Part shown: in pieces, positions 1-7,787 of the stretch | How positions within the stretch are numbered: position 1 is the first letter of the stretch | Layout of the letters: every line of letters begins with the position of its first letter | DNA from: Bradyrhizobium sp. CCGB01 | GTDB taxonomy: Bacteria > Pseudomonadota > Alphaproteobacteria > Rhizobiales > Xanthobacteraceae | Assembly: GCF_024199795.1 (NCBI RefSeq) | Contig: NZ_JANADK010000001.1 | Coordinates: forward strand, 992,001 to 1,056,000 | Length of the DNA stretch: 64,000 nucleotides | Direction: 5' to 3' | The notes under the pieces: model-generated | The model's input: the letters and a program-made list of their open reading frames with translations, nothing else | The model's database searches: none | What the model was told of the DNA's origin: nothing | Program-made: the position numbers and the translations under genes

Positions 1-2432
1 TCCGAGGAGAACCAGGCCATGCGCGCGACGTTCAGGATGGAGGCGCGCGTCCAGGCCGGCGCCACCTGCCAACGTGCGTCGACGCTGCGCTGCGCCTCGT
101 AATAGGAATCGAAATCGGCGCTGACCATGTAATGGTCGAGATAGCGCAGCGCGTGCGCGATGGATTCGAAGCGGCCGGGATCGCCGGGCGAGAACTCGCC
201 GGTGCCGATCGCATTGATGGCGCGCTGGAGCTTTGGCGAATTGCGGATCACGTCGGAGGCATCCAGCCCCTGCTTGCGGCGGATCATCACGTCGCCGGCC
301 TCCATGCCGAAGATCGCGATGTTCTCCGCGCCGACATGGTCGCGGATCTCGATGTTGGCACCGTCGAGCGTGCCGATGGTGAGGGCGCCGTTCAGTGACA
401 GCTTCATGTTGCCGGTGCCGGAGGCCTCCATGCCGGCGGTCGAGATCTGCTCCGACAGGTCGGCCGCGGGAATGATCACCTCCGCAAGGCTGACATTGTA
501 GTCGGGCAGGAAGACGACCTTCAGCTTGCCGCCGATCGCGGGATCGTTGTTGACGACCTCCGCGACGTCGTTGATCAGCTTGATGATCAGCTTGGCGTAC
601 TTGTAACTCGCGGCGGCCTTGCCGGCGAAGACTTTCACCCGCGGCACCCAGTTGCCATTGGGATCATCCTTCATCCCCTGATACAGCGCCACCGTCTCGA
701 TGACGTTGAGCAGCTGGCGCTTGTATTCGTGGATGCGCTTGATCTGCACGTCGAACAGCGCGCTCGGATCGACCTTGATGCCGAGCCGCTCGCCGATCAG
801 ACGCGCAAGCGCGGTCTTGTTGTGCAGCTTGACGCTGCGGAATTTCTTCTGGAATTCGACGTCGCTGGCGCGGGCCTCGATCAGGCTGAGCTGGGTCGGA
901 TCGTCCAGCACGGCATCGCCACAGGTCTCGCGCAGCAGGTCAGTCAGCTTCGGGTTCGCCAGCATCAGCCAGCGGCGGAAGGTGATGCCGTTGGTCTTAT
1001 TGGTGATGCGCCCGGGATAGAGATGGTTGAGATCGTGAAACACGGTCTCGCGCATCAGGTCCGAATGCATCGCCGAGACGCCGTTGATGCGGTGCGAGCC
1101 GACGAAGGCGAGCTGGCCCATGCGGACGCGGCGTCCGCTCTTCTCGTCGATCAGCGAGACCGAGGCGCGGAAATCGATGTCGCCGGGGGCGCGCGCTTCG
1201 GCGAGCGCGAGATGCTGGACGTTGATGCGGTAGATGATCTCGAGATGCCGCGGCAGCAGCCGCTCGAACAGCTCGACCGGCCAGGTCTCCAGCGCTTCAG
1301 GCAGCAGCGTGTGGTTGGTGTAGGAGAGCGTGGCGACCGTGATCTTCCAGGCCTCGTCCCAGCGGAAATTATGCAGGTCGACGAGGATGCGCATCAGCTC
1401 GGTGACCGCGAGGCTCGGATGGGTGTCGTTGAGCTGCACCGCGACCTTCATCGCAAGGCTGCGAAGCTGCCCGTCGGAGGTGAGGTGGCGATTGACCAGA
1501 TCCTGGAGAGAGGCCGAGACGAAGAAATATTCCTGGCGCAGGCGCAGCTCGCGGCCCGCCGGGCTCTCGTCGTTCGGATAGAGGAATTTGCAGATGGCTT
1601 CCGCGCGCGACTGCTCGGCGCTGGCGCTGACGTAGTCGCCCTTGTTGAAGGCGTCGAGCTTCAATGGATCGGGCGAGCGCGCCGACCACAGGCGCAGCGC
1701 GTTGACGTGCTGGCCGCGCCAGCCGACGATCGGCGTGTCATAGGCGATCGCCTGCACCGTCTCGCCCGGATGCCAGATCGCGCGGTCGCGGCCCTTGTCG
1801 TCGACATGCTCGACGCCGCCGCCGAAATGGATGTGATAGATCACCTCCGGCCGCTGCAATTCCCAAGGGTTGCCGAAGCTCAGCCATTCGTCCGGATATT
1901 CCTGCTGCCAGCCCTGATTGATGATCTGGCGGAACAGGCCGTAATCGTAGCGGATGCCGTAGCCGATCGCGGGGATCGAGAGCGTGGCCATGCTCTCCAT
2001 GAAGCAGGCGGCGAGCCGCCCCAGGCCGCCATTGCCGAGCGCCGCATCCGGCTCGCATTTGCGCAGCTCCGGCAGCGACACGCCGAGATCGCCGAGTGCG
2101 ACCTCGAAGATCTTGAGCAGGCCCATGTTGTTGAGCGCGTCGGTGAAGAGGCGGCCGATCAGGAATTCGAGCGAGAGATAATAGACGCGCTTGCGTCCCG
2201 CATCGTAGCTGTGTTTCTCGGCCGTGAGCCAGCGATGCACGATGCGGTCGCGCAGCGCCAGCGCCGCGGCCTGATACCAGTCGTGCTTGGTCGCCATGCC
2301 CGCATCCTTGCCGATGGCAAGGCGCAGCTTCGCCAGGATCGCGCCCTTGACATCAGCCAGCGCGAGTTCGTCGACGGGCTGGTCGGATGCGGGAGAACTT
2401 GGCTGGAACGATTGATCTTGCAAGGCCGTCAC
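1..2432 (-). CDS. glgP: Glycogen phosphorylase, 3' end cut by the window edge
   Basis: This cytosolic, PLP-dependent enzyme phosphorolyses glycogen to glucose-1-phosphate. The reading frame is open from a GTG at 2432 to the window start and gives about 810 residues; E. coli GlgP has about 815, so only the extreme C-terminus is missing. The family signature EASGTGNMKLSLNGALTIGT lies near residue 665, and the Lys in GNMK is the PLP Schiff-base lysine. Other family motifs are EFLIGRLFTDALNN, ALGNGGLGRLAACFMES and YGIRYDYGLF. The GTG start follows an AGGA-type Shine-Dalgarno; no in-frame ATG occurs just upstream, and the next one is some 40 codons inside. A long open frame on the opposite strand here is a GC-rich shadow. 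Further glg genes would lie outside the window. Confidence 0.95.
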   Translation of the reverse strand, partial: MTALQDQSFQPSSPASDQPVDELALADVKGAILAKLRLAIGKDAGMATKHDWYQAAALALRDRIVHRWLTAEKHSYDAGRKRVYYLSLEFLIGRLFTDALNNMGLLKIFEVALGDLGVSLPELRKCEPDAALGNGGLGRLAACFMESMATLSIPAIGYGIRYDYGLFRQIINQGWQQEYPDEWLSFGNPWELQRPEVIYHIHFGGGVEHVDDKGRDRAIWHPGETVQAIAYDTPIVGWRGQHVNALRLWSARSPDPLKLDAFNKGDYVSASAEQSRAEAICKFLYPNDESPAGRELRLRQEYFFVSASLQDLVNRHLTSDGQLRSLAMKVAVQLNDTHPSLAVTELMRILVDLHNFRWDEAWKITVATLSYTNHTLLPEALETWPVELFERLLPRHLEIIYRINVQHLALAEARAPGDIDFRASVSLIDEKSGRRVRMGQLAFVGSHRINGVSAMHSDLMRETVFHDLNHLYPGRITNKTNGITFRRWLMLANPKLTDLLRETCGDAVLDDPTQLSLIEARASDVEFQKKFRSVKLHNKTALARLIGERLGIKVDPSALFDVQIKRIHEYKRQLLNVIETVALYQGMKDDPNGNWVPRVKVFAGKAAASYKYAKLIIKLINDVAEVVNNDPAIGGKLKVVFLPDYNVSLAEVIIPAADLSEQISTAGMEASGTGNMKLSLNGALTIGTLDGANIEIRDHVGAENIAIFGMEAGDVMIRRKQGLDASDVIRNSPKLQRAINAIGTGEFSPGDPGRFESIAHALRYLDHYMVSADFDSYYEAQRSVDARWQVAPAWTRASILNVARMAWFSS

Positions 2433-2627
2433 TTCCTGGTCGCGAGAACACCACTCACCCTACGCGTCTTGCCTTTGTACCGGAACCATCGCTGGCGCGG
2501 CCGTGCACTGCGCTGGCGTAATTTTATGCAAGGAACGGGCCGATTTGGGAACCCGGGAGCCTACGGAGAGATGAGGATTGGTGCTAGATTGGGGGCAGAT
2601 TCAGCCATCAGTGTGGAGGAAACGTCC

Positions 2628-2861
2628 ATGAGACTGCTGATCGAAATCGCCGCCGCAGCCTTCCTCGTCGTCTGCATCACCGCCTCCAGCGCCGCCTTTG
2701 CCGCCGGCAAGACGGGCCGCAGCGCCGACGGCCTGAGCTGCGGCTTCAGCCTTCCGCAAGATGCCTCCCCGGCCGCGCGCTGCGCCGCCATCAAGCACCA
2801 ATGCGGCGGCAAGTTCTACGCGAATGCGTGCGGCAACAGGCTGGTGTCGGCGGCGAGTTGA
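2628..2861 (+). CDS. Small secreted four-cysteine protein, function unknown
   Basis: This 77-residue protein starts at an ATG preceded by GGAGGA at 2615-2620, a strong ribosome binding site. The first 26 residues form a classical signal peptide: MRLLIE, a hydrophobic core and a cleavage site near AFAA. The mature part is only about 50 residues and contains four cysteines (GLSCGF, ARCAA, HQCGG, NACGN), enough for two disulfides, which suggests a small disulfide-stabilised periplasmic or exported peptide. It is divergent from glgP and convergent with the PAN-domain gene. I recognise no family. The strong RBS, the signal peptide and the Cys spacing argue that it is real. Confidence 0.7.
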   Translation: MRLLIEIAAAAFLVVCITASSAAFAAGKTGRSADGLSCGFSLPQDASPAARCAAIKHQCGGKFYANACGNRLVSAAS

Positions 2862-2903
2862 GGCGCGGGCCGCTGGATTGGCTGCGCGCGAAAGCGCGAC
2901 GCG

Positions 2904-3470
2904 TTATCTGACCACGCCCGACGTGAAGCCCGCCTTGCGGCGCGGCGGCTTGATTTCCTTCTTCAGAAAGCAGCGCGCTTCACGCCCCGTGTAGCCGGGA
3001 CGGGCATAGGTGAAGGCGCGGCACTTGTTGTCGGCGGTGCAGGCGGCCTTGCAGGCTTCCTCGCCTTCGCCGTCCTTGAGCTCGAAATTGCGCAAGTCGC
3101 CGCCGGGGCGGTCGATCGACGTTTCCACGCCCTCGATCCGCGGCTCAATCACGCCGGCGCCACGTACGCCGGAGATGCAGCAGCTGCCCGGCACTCGCGG
3201 CGGCACCGTATTCTTGAGCCAGCACACCGCCGAGCCGCCTTCGACGTCGGGATAGTTGAAACTCCAGGAGCGGCAGCGGCGGTCGCGCTCGCAGAGCAGC
3301 GCGCAATCCGCGGGGTCGCCTGACGTCACCGGCGAGTTGAAATAGTCGCCGCCGGGCCGGTCGAACGCCGTTTGGGCGCGCGCAGGCCAGCTCGCAAGCA
3401 GGAGCGAAAGCAGCGTGACGCATGCCACGACGCTTGCCACGACGGCCCCAGGCAGGCGGCCCTTCCCCAT
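2904..3470 (-). CDS. Secreted protein with two PAN/Apple domains
   Basis: The protein has 188 residues. An N-terminal signal peptide (about residues 1-32, ending ASWPARAQ) is followed by two repeated modules, each opening with a DRPGGD motif (near residues 37 and 120). Each module is rich in cysteines (CALLCERDRRC, CWLKN, then CKAACTADNKC, CFLKK), which is the PAN_4/Apple arrangement. PAN domains are disulfide-rich adhesion modules that bind proteins or carbohydrates, so a periplasmic or surface binding role is likely; the ligand is unknown. It is convergent with the small secreted peptide to its left, and no operon partner is evident. Confidence 0.85.
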   Translation of the reverse strand: MGKGRLPGAVVASVVACVTLLSLLLASWPARAQTAFDRPGGDYFNSPVTSGDPADCALLCERDRRCRSWSFNYPDVEGGSAVCWLKNTVPPRVPGSCCISGVRGAGVIEPRIEGVETSIDRPGGDLRNFELKDGEGEEACKAACTADNKCRAFTYARPGYTGREARCFLKKEIKPPRRKAGFTSGVVR

Positions 3471-3582
3471 TCGAACAGCTTTCGAGTTATTGACGGCGCT
3501 CAGGTTTTTTCAGCCGGTCATTTGATCGCCGCAAACCTGTACGGGCGATGAACGGCTCAGGTCCTGATCGTCGGCCTCCGGT

Positions 3583-4953
3583 CTAGAACGCGTATTCCGC
3601 GTAGGCCGGTTCCACCGAGCCGTTCCAGGCACCGTTGAACTTCTCCAGCATCTCCTCGGCCGGCGTCCGGCCGGAATCGATGATGCGATCGAGCGGCTCC
3701 AGGTGCCGGGTCTCGTCGCGGCCGAGTTGGTCGATCCGGCCGCGTCGGCGCAGGCCGGCATGGGCCAGGACGAGGCATTCCTTGGCGATTTCGAACAGAT
3801 AACGGTCCTTGATCCGCGACTTGAAGCCGAAGCGCGGCACGTCGTCGCGCAGGGCCTGACGCTCATGCGCGGTCCAGTGCTTCACCAGGTCCCAGGCGGC
3901 ATCGAGCGACACATCGTCGTAGAGCAGCCCGGCCCAGAACGCCGAGAGCGCAGGCAGACGGCCCCAGGGGCCACCGTCGGACCCGCGCATCTCGAGATAA
4001 CGCTTGAGGCGCACTTCCGGGAAGATCGTGGAAAGATGGTTGGCCCAGTCCGACAGCGTCGGACGTTCGCCGGGCAAATTGTTGTTGCGGCCCTCGAAGA
4101 AGGCACGGAACGAGGAGCCCGAGACGTCGATATAGTCGTCCCCGCGCTTGACGAAATACATGGGTACGTCGAGCGCGTAATCGACATAGCGCTCGAAGCC
4201 CATGCCGTCCTCGAACGCCCACGGCATCATGCCCGCGCGCGCATTGTCGGTGTCGCGCCAGATCTCGGAGCGGAAGGACAGGAAGCCGTTCGGCTTGCCC
4301 TCCGTGAACGGCGAATTGGCAAACAGCGCGGTCGCGACCGGCTGGAGCGCGAGCGAGACGCGCAGCTTCTTGACCATGTCGGCTTCGGAGGAGAAGTCGA
4401 GATTGGTCTGCACCGTGCAGGTCCGGTACATCATGTCGAGGCCGTACTGGCCGACCTTCGGCATGTAATTGGTCATGATCTTGTAGCGGCCCTTGGGCAT
4501 CACCGGGATGTCGGCGCGCGACCAGGACGGCGTCATGCCGAGCCCGAGGAAGCCGATGCCGAGCGGGGTCGCGATCTCGCGCACCTGCGCCAGATGCGCC
4601 ATCAGCTCGCTCTGGGTCTGGTGCACGTTCTCGACGGGCGCGCCGGAGAGCTCGAACTGTCCACCGGGTTCGAGCGAGATCGCGCCGCCGCCGGTGACGT
4701 CGTAGAGACCGATGATGTTGCCCTTCTCCATGATCGGCTCCCAGCCGAGCAGGAGCTTCATGCCTTCGAGCAGCGCGCCGATGCCGCGCGCGCCCTCGTA
4801 AGGCACCGGACGGTGGCCTTCGAGCGTGAACGGCGTCTTCTCGTGCTCGGTGCCCATCCGCCACTCGGACGGCGGCTTGCAGCCGGCCTCGAACCACGCG
4901 ACGAGTTCGTCGCGCGATTGCAGCGGCGTCATATCGATCTGGTCTCGCGCCAT
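3583..4953 (-). CDS. gshA: Glutamate-cysteine ligase (GCS2, plant/alphaproteobacterial type)
   Basis: This enzyme joins glutamate and cysteine with ATP to form gamma-glutamylcysteine, the first step of glutathione synthesis in the cytosol. The 456 residues match the usual length of the alphaproteobacterial enzyme, which resembles the plant enzyme rather than E. coli GshA. Visible family features are WRMGTEHEKTPF near residue 30, the glycine-rich GGAISLEPGGQFELSGAP segment with substrate-binding Glu and Gln, YMPKVGQYGLDMMYRTCTVQ, and the C-terminal EPLDRIIDSGRTPAEEML. The neighbouring glutathione S-transferase and its MarR regulator fit a local glutathione theme, although they are not in the same transcription unit. 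Confidence 0.95.
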   Translation of the reverse strand: MARDQIDMTPLQSRDELVAWFEAGCKPPSEWRMGTEHEKTPFTLEGHRPVPYEGARGIGALLEGMKLLLGWEPIMEKGNIIGLYDVTGGGAISLEPGGQFELSGAPVENVHQTQSELMAHLAQVREIATPLGIGFLGLGMTPSWSRADIPVMPKGRYKIMTNYMPKVGQYGLDMMYRTCTVQTNLDFSSEADMVKKLRVSLALQPVATALFANSPFTEGKPNGFLSFRSEIWRDTDNARAGMMPWAFEDGMGFERYVDYALDVPMYFVKRGDDYIDVSGSSFRAFFEGRNNNLPGERPTLSDWANHLSTIFPEVRLKRYLEMRGSDGGPWGRLPALSAFWAGLLYDDVSLDAAWDLVKHWTAHERQALRDDVPRFGFKSRIKDRYLFEIAKECLVLAHAGLRRRGRIDQLGRDETRHLEPLDRIIDSGRTPAEEMLEKFNGAWNGSVEPAYAEYAF

Positions 4954-5054
4954 ATCAAACTCTAATCAAAAGGGCGCTTCGATCGAAGGCGCGCGGGTGG
5001 CAGGGATGGTCCGCGAACCCAAGGGGTGCACGGACGAGCTGGGGTGCCGTGCGA

Positions 5055-5549
5055 TCATCGCGACGGCGTGGTTTCGTTGACGTGGGCGGGCGGCAGCTTC
5101 ATCTCGCCGCACGAGCAGCCGAGACGATCGAGCAGGCCGCTGAGCTTGACCGCATCCGCATCGGACAGTTTCGAGCCGACATATTTTTCGATCGCGGCCG
5201 AATAGGCGCCCCACATCCGCTTCTGCAGCTCGCGGCCGGCTTCCGTGATCTCCACGAACTGGCCGCGCTTGTCGATCTGGCATTCGCGCCGGGAGGCGAG
5301 CCCCTCGTCGACCAGGCGATCGATCAGGCGCGACGTGGAATATTGCGGGATCAGCATCTGCCGCTCGAGTTCCACCGGCCGCAGCTCACCCGAGGGAGCT
5401 CGCGACAATTCGAGCAGCGCGTCGTACCATGCCAGCGGCGGGAACCCCGCCTTCTTCAGGTCCTGCTCGACACAATCGAGCACGCGGCTTTGCACCCGCA
5501 TCAGGCGGATCCAGGCGGAAGTCGCCTCGGTCGATGGTTTGCGTTTCAT
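5055..5549 (-). CDS. MarR-family transcriptional regulator
   Basis: This 164-residue dimeric winged-helix regulator has the typical MarR layout: N-terminal helix, recognition region around LERQMLIPQYSTSRLIDRLV, and the wing with conserved DKRGQFVEITEAGREL. It ends with a Cys-Ser-Cys pair (LGCSCGEM) that could act as a thiol sensor; that is inference. I chose the ATG at 5549 rather than a TTG four codons upstream. The gene diverges from the glutathione S-transferase at 5675, and the spacer holds nested palindromes of the size MarR dimers bind. It therefore probably represses itself and the transferase. Confidence 0.88.
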   Translation of the reverse strand: MKRKPSTEATSAWIRLMRVQSRVLDCVEQDLKKAGFPPLAWYDALLELSRAPSGELRPVELERQMLIPQYSTSRLIDRLVDEGLASRRECQIDKRGQFVEITEAGRELQKRMWGAYSAAIEKYVGSKLSDADAVKLSGLLDRLGCSCGEMKLPPAHVNETTPSR

Positions 5550-5585
5550 GGTCCCGCTCAAGCTGTCGCCCGTCTCTTACCCCAC

Positions 5586-5636
5586 TCGATGCACCTGCAT
5601 CAATCTTGACTATTACATGCAGGTGCATGTAGGCGT
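5586..5636. promoter_or_regulatory. Divergent MarR/GST promoter with paired palindromic operators
   Basis: A 12-base sequence ATGCACCTGCAT (5589-5600) recurs as its exact inverted complement ATGCAGGTGCAT (5617-5628). Each copy is also internally symmetric around CC or GG; the right one extends to TACATGCAGGTGCATGTA. A TTGACT element at 5606-5611 lies between the copies, placing a GST-directed -10 over or just after the right copy. This is the classic layout of a repressor operator that shuts off both divergent genes. Assigning it to the adjacent MarR protein is inference from position and symmetry. Confidence 0.65.
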
Positions 5637-5674
5637 TCTTTCGCCCGAACCAAGCACCAAGAGGAGGAAATTCC

Positions 5675-6289
5675 ATGAAGCTCTATTACTCGCCCGGCGC
5701 CTGCTCCCTGTCCCCCCACATCGCGCTCCTGGAAGCCGGCCTGCCCTATGAGCTGGTCAAGGTCGATATCCGGGCCAAGAAGCTCGAAAATGGTGAGGAT
5801 TATCTGAAGCTGAACCCCAAGGGCCAAGTCCCCGCGCTGGGCCTCGATAGCGGTGAGATCGTGACCGAAGGTCCGGTCATTGTCCAGATGATCGCCGATC
5901 AGGCTTCGGCCAAGGCGCTGGCGCCTGCCCACGGCAGCTCCGAGCGCTACAAGCTGCTGGAGTGGCTGAACTTCCTCACCTCTGAGGTGCATAAGAGCTT
6001 TGGCCCGCTGTTCGCCCCGGCGCTGAATGACGAAGCCAAGGCGTTCTTCAAGGACCGCGTCATGGGCAAGCTGACATACATCGACAGCCAGCTCGCCGGC
6101 CGCGACTACCTCATGGGCAAGCAGTTCACGGTGGCCGACGGTTATCTCTTCACGATGCTGACCTGGGGTGACCGAATGAAGTTCGACCTCTCGGCCATGC
6201 CGAACCTGATCGCCTACAAGGCTCGCGTCGCGGCGCGGCCGCAGGTGCAGGAAGCGCTGAAGAAGGAAGGCCTCGCGCAGGCGAAGTAA
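5675..6289 (+). CDS. gstA: Beta-class glutathione S-transferase
   Basis: The 204-residue cytosolic enzyme conjugates or transfers glutathione to electrophiles and peroxides. The N-terminal thioredoxin fold begins MKLYYSPGACSLSPHIAL, and Cys10 is the beta-class catalytic or mixed-disulfide cysteine. NPKGQVPAL supplies the cis-proline of the glutathione site, and TEGPVIVQMIAD contacts the gamma-glutamyl group. The all-helical C-terminal domain includes YKLLEWLNFLTSEVHKSF, a beta-class hallmark. An AGGAGG-like ribosome binding site sits just upstream of the ATG. It is divergent from a MarR regulator and followed by a strong intrinsic terminator, so it is probably monocistronic and inducible. Confidence 0.93.
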   Translation: MKLYYSPGACSLSPHIALLEAGLPYELVKVDIRAKKLENGEDYLKLNPKGQVPALGLDSGEIVTEGPVIVQMIADQASAKALAPAHGSSERYKLLEWLNFLTSEVHKSFGPLFAPALNDEAKAFFKDRVMGKLTYIDSQLAGRDYLMGKQFTVADGYLFTMLTWGDRMKFDLSAMPNLIAYKARVAARPQVQEALKKEGLAQAK

Positions 6290-6310
6290 GCGCCCGCGCA
6301 ATGGAAGAGG

Positions 6311-6342
6311 AAAAAGGCCGGATCGATGATCCGGCCTTTTTT
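6311..6342 (+). terminator. Intrinsic terminator after the GST gene
   Basis: A perfect hairpin with arms AAAAAGGCCGGATC and GATCCGGCCTTTTT and a three-base loop is followed by a T run. The A run on the 5' side means it could also act on the opposite strand. It lies 20 bases after the GST stop codon. Confidence 0.9.
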
Positions 6343-6399
6343 GAACCCCTTGATTGGTGACGGCGTCGAAGCGGAATACCTCCACGAGACAGCCGCCCC

Positions 6400-6744
6400 A
6401 TGAACATGATCGTCCTCATGACCGCTGCCGGCGCGCCGCTCGCGATGCTTGGCTTGTCGACGCCCGATGTGCCGCAGCGCAATTGCATCTTCATGATCCA
6501 TCCGCAGATCACCTCGGCCGTGTTCGAGAGCAAGGAAGGAAAGATCGTTTTTCCGGACAAGCCGACCGAATATCCCTGCAGCTACGCGAAGAAGAAGGGC
6601 GGAGCGGATATCGCCTTCACCAATCAGAACGGCTGGCGCTTCGAGCTGCGCATCGGCCGCGGCGACGAGGGGACCTGGAAGGCCAGTCTTGCCGATGATG
6701 CGGTCGCGGGCCGCGCGTTCTCGCCCTTCGGGGACCGCAAATAA
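6400..6744 (+). CDS. Hypothetical protein, 114 residues
   Basis: I do not recognise this gene. The ORF codes for a 114-residue protein with a short hydrophobic N-terminus (MNMIVLMTAAGAPLAMLGL) and a polar remainder containing one central cysteine pair region (QRNCIF, YPCSYAKKKGG). The C-terminal half (IAFTNQNGWRFELRIG) looks like a small beta-rich domain. The N-terminal stretch could be a weak signal sequence, but no clear cleavage site or ribosome binding site is visible, so the start is uncertain. It sits alone between two terminators. Codon usage looks coding, with third-position G/C bias. Confidence 0.5.
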   Translation: MNMIVLMTAAGAPLAMLGLSTPDVPQRNCIFMIHPQITSAVFESKEGKIVFPDKPTEYPCSYAKKKGGADIAFTNQNGWRFELRIGRGDEGTWKASLADDAVAGRAFSPFGDRK

Positions 6745-6945
6745 GCAGGCGGGGTCGCCGAGCCGGCTCTTTTCTTGCTGCCGGGCGGCACGCGGGCGAA
6801 CCCATTTCGCCGGATCATCGTACCTTAATTAGACTTTTGAACTACTGTTCGCCAAATGTAAGTAGTGCTGTCTTGTCAGTTCCCGCAAAGCGCGCGAGCT
6901 TGGCGGAATTGTAGCGAATTATTTGTAGTTTCATCGGAGTCGAAC

Positions 6946-7254
6946 TTGACGATTGCCTTCGTCCTGATCGCCGCAAGTGCGTTGGTAGGAATAGCGACAG
7001 GTTACTTTTTCAGGATCTGGGCGCTGGTATTGATCGCGCCGTCAATCGCAGTGGTCTCGGCGATCATTCTTCGCGTTTACGAATTCGGCATGATGGCCGG
7101 TGTGACCGTCATTGCCACCTGCCTTGCCGTCTGCCAGCTCGCCTATCTCGCGGCAGCTTATAAGCTGCACGCGCGCGACGCCTCATCCCATGACGAGATC
7201 GACGGCGATCCAGGCGAGGCAAGCGAGCAGAACATCCGCCGCCAGCACAAGTAA
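6946..7254 (+). CDS. Small membrane protein, function unknown
   Basis: The predicted 102-residue protein starts at a TTG with GGAG seven bases upstream. A further upstream GTG would add a tail lacking coding character. It has three hydrophobic stretches typical of membrane helices (IAFVLIAASALVGIATGYFF; WALVLIAPSIAVVSAIIL; GVTVIATCLAVCQLAYLAAAY) and a short charged cytoplasmic tail. No catalytic motif is visible. The last 70 bases overlap a candidate antisense membrane-protein gene, so one of the two may be spurious. It is preceded by a comparatively AT-rich spacer around 6820-6930 that probably carries its promoter. Confidence 0.5.
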   Translation: MTIAFVLIAASALVGIATGYFFRIWALVLIAPSIAVVSAIILRVYEFGMMAGVTVIATCLAVCQLAYLAAAYKLHARDASSHDEIDGDPGEASEQNIRRQHK

Positions 7255-7401
7255 GGCCAAAGCTGCCCAAAGCACCGGCCCCTTGCGGCGCCGGCGTGCC
7301 GGCTTTTGTTGCGGGAAGAGGCGGCCAATTGGGGACGCAACAGCATATTTCGCGGTAAGATCGCGGCCAAGCGCGGTCTTCCGCAGCACCAAAGAGTTCA
7401 T
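7183..7401 (-). CDS. Possible small single-helix membrane protein
   Basis: This 72-residue frame begins with ATG at 7401 and encodes a basic N-terminal half (KPARRRRKG near residue 40) followed by one long hydrophobic helix (PVLWAALALLVLAADVLLAC). The positive-inside charge pattern is sensible for a real membrane protein. However, the ribosome binding site is poor and its 3' end overlaps the tail of the plus-strand membrane gene by about 70 bases. Treat it as a candidate only. Confidence 0.35.
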   Translation of the reverse strand: MNSLVLRKTALGRDLTAKYAVASPIGRLFPQQKPARRRRKGPVLWAALALLVLAADVLLACLAWIAVDLVMG

Positions 7402-7651
7402 CAAGGACACTTTCTTATTTTGTCTGCAACTCGCCGCTTGTCGGCGAGTGCCCCAACCCGGCTTCATGACCCTGACCCGCAGCAAGACTAGTGCCAGGGC
7501 CGAGCAAAAGAACGGCGCCGCTTTGACGCGCTTATGACAATTGCGCGACACCGCAGCAGCGGGGACTTCGGCACGGTTCCTACGCGATTTCTGTGACCGG
7601 TTCCACAACCCGGAACAAGTCTGACGCAACCGTGATGATGTTGTGCAAAAC

Positions 7652-7683
7652 AAAAAAGGCCGGATCGGTGATCCGGCCTTTGT
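7652..7683 (+). terminator. Intrinsic terminator, near copy of the one at 6311
   Basis: AAAAAAGGCCGGATC, a short loop, then GATCCGGCCTTTGTC forms a stable GC-rich hairpin with flanking A and T runs. The stem sequence matches the terminator after the GST gene almost exactly. It lies between converging units and may serve either strand. Confidence 0.75.
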
Positions 7684-7694
7684 CTTGGATGCGC

Positions 7695-7773
7695 AGCCCG
7701 GATGGAGCGTAGCGCAATCCGAGTCTTCACGTGGATCGGTCAGTCCCGGATTTCGCTGCGCTCCATCCGGGCT
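7695..7773. repeat. Long intergenic inverted repeat
   Basis: Two 28-base arms (7695-7722 and 7746-7773) are inverted complements with only three mismatches. They begin AGCCCGGATGGAGCG and end CGCTCCATCCGGGCT, with a loop of about 23 bases. It lies at the 3' end of the fadB-type gene and resembles the dispersed REP-like palindromes common in Bradyrhizobium spacers. Confidence 0.85.
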
Positions 7774-7787
7774 ACGAGTTCAGCGAA

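Larger units (their letters stand above)
7402..7787. other. Intergenic stretch without a convincing gene
   Basis: This 386-base spacer lies before the fatty-acid oxidation operon's 3' end. It holds an intrinsic terminator (7652-7682) and a long palindromic repeat (7695-7773), annotated separately. The remainder (7402-7650) shows only short frames lacking ribosome binding sites, and I see no RNA gene. Confidence 0.6.

Noticed and set aside
729..2627. A very long open frame on the plus strand opposite glgP
   Set aside because: It is antisense to a clear glycogen phosphorylase and has the Arg/Ala/Asp-rich composition of a GC-rich shadow. Only its last 78 codons, from ATG 2628, form a credible gene.
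3703..4965. A 420-codon plus-strand frame opposite gshA
   Set aside because: It is antisense to a full-length glutamate-cysteine ligase and lacks any domain.
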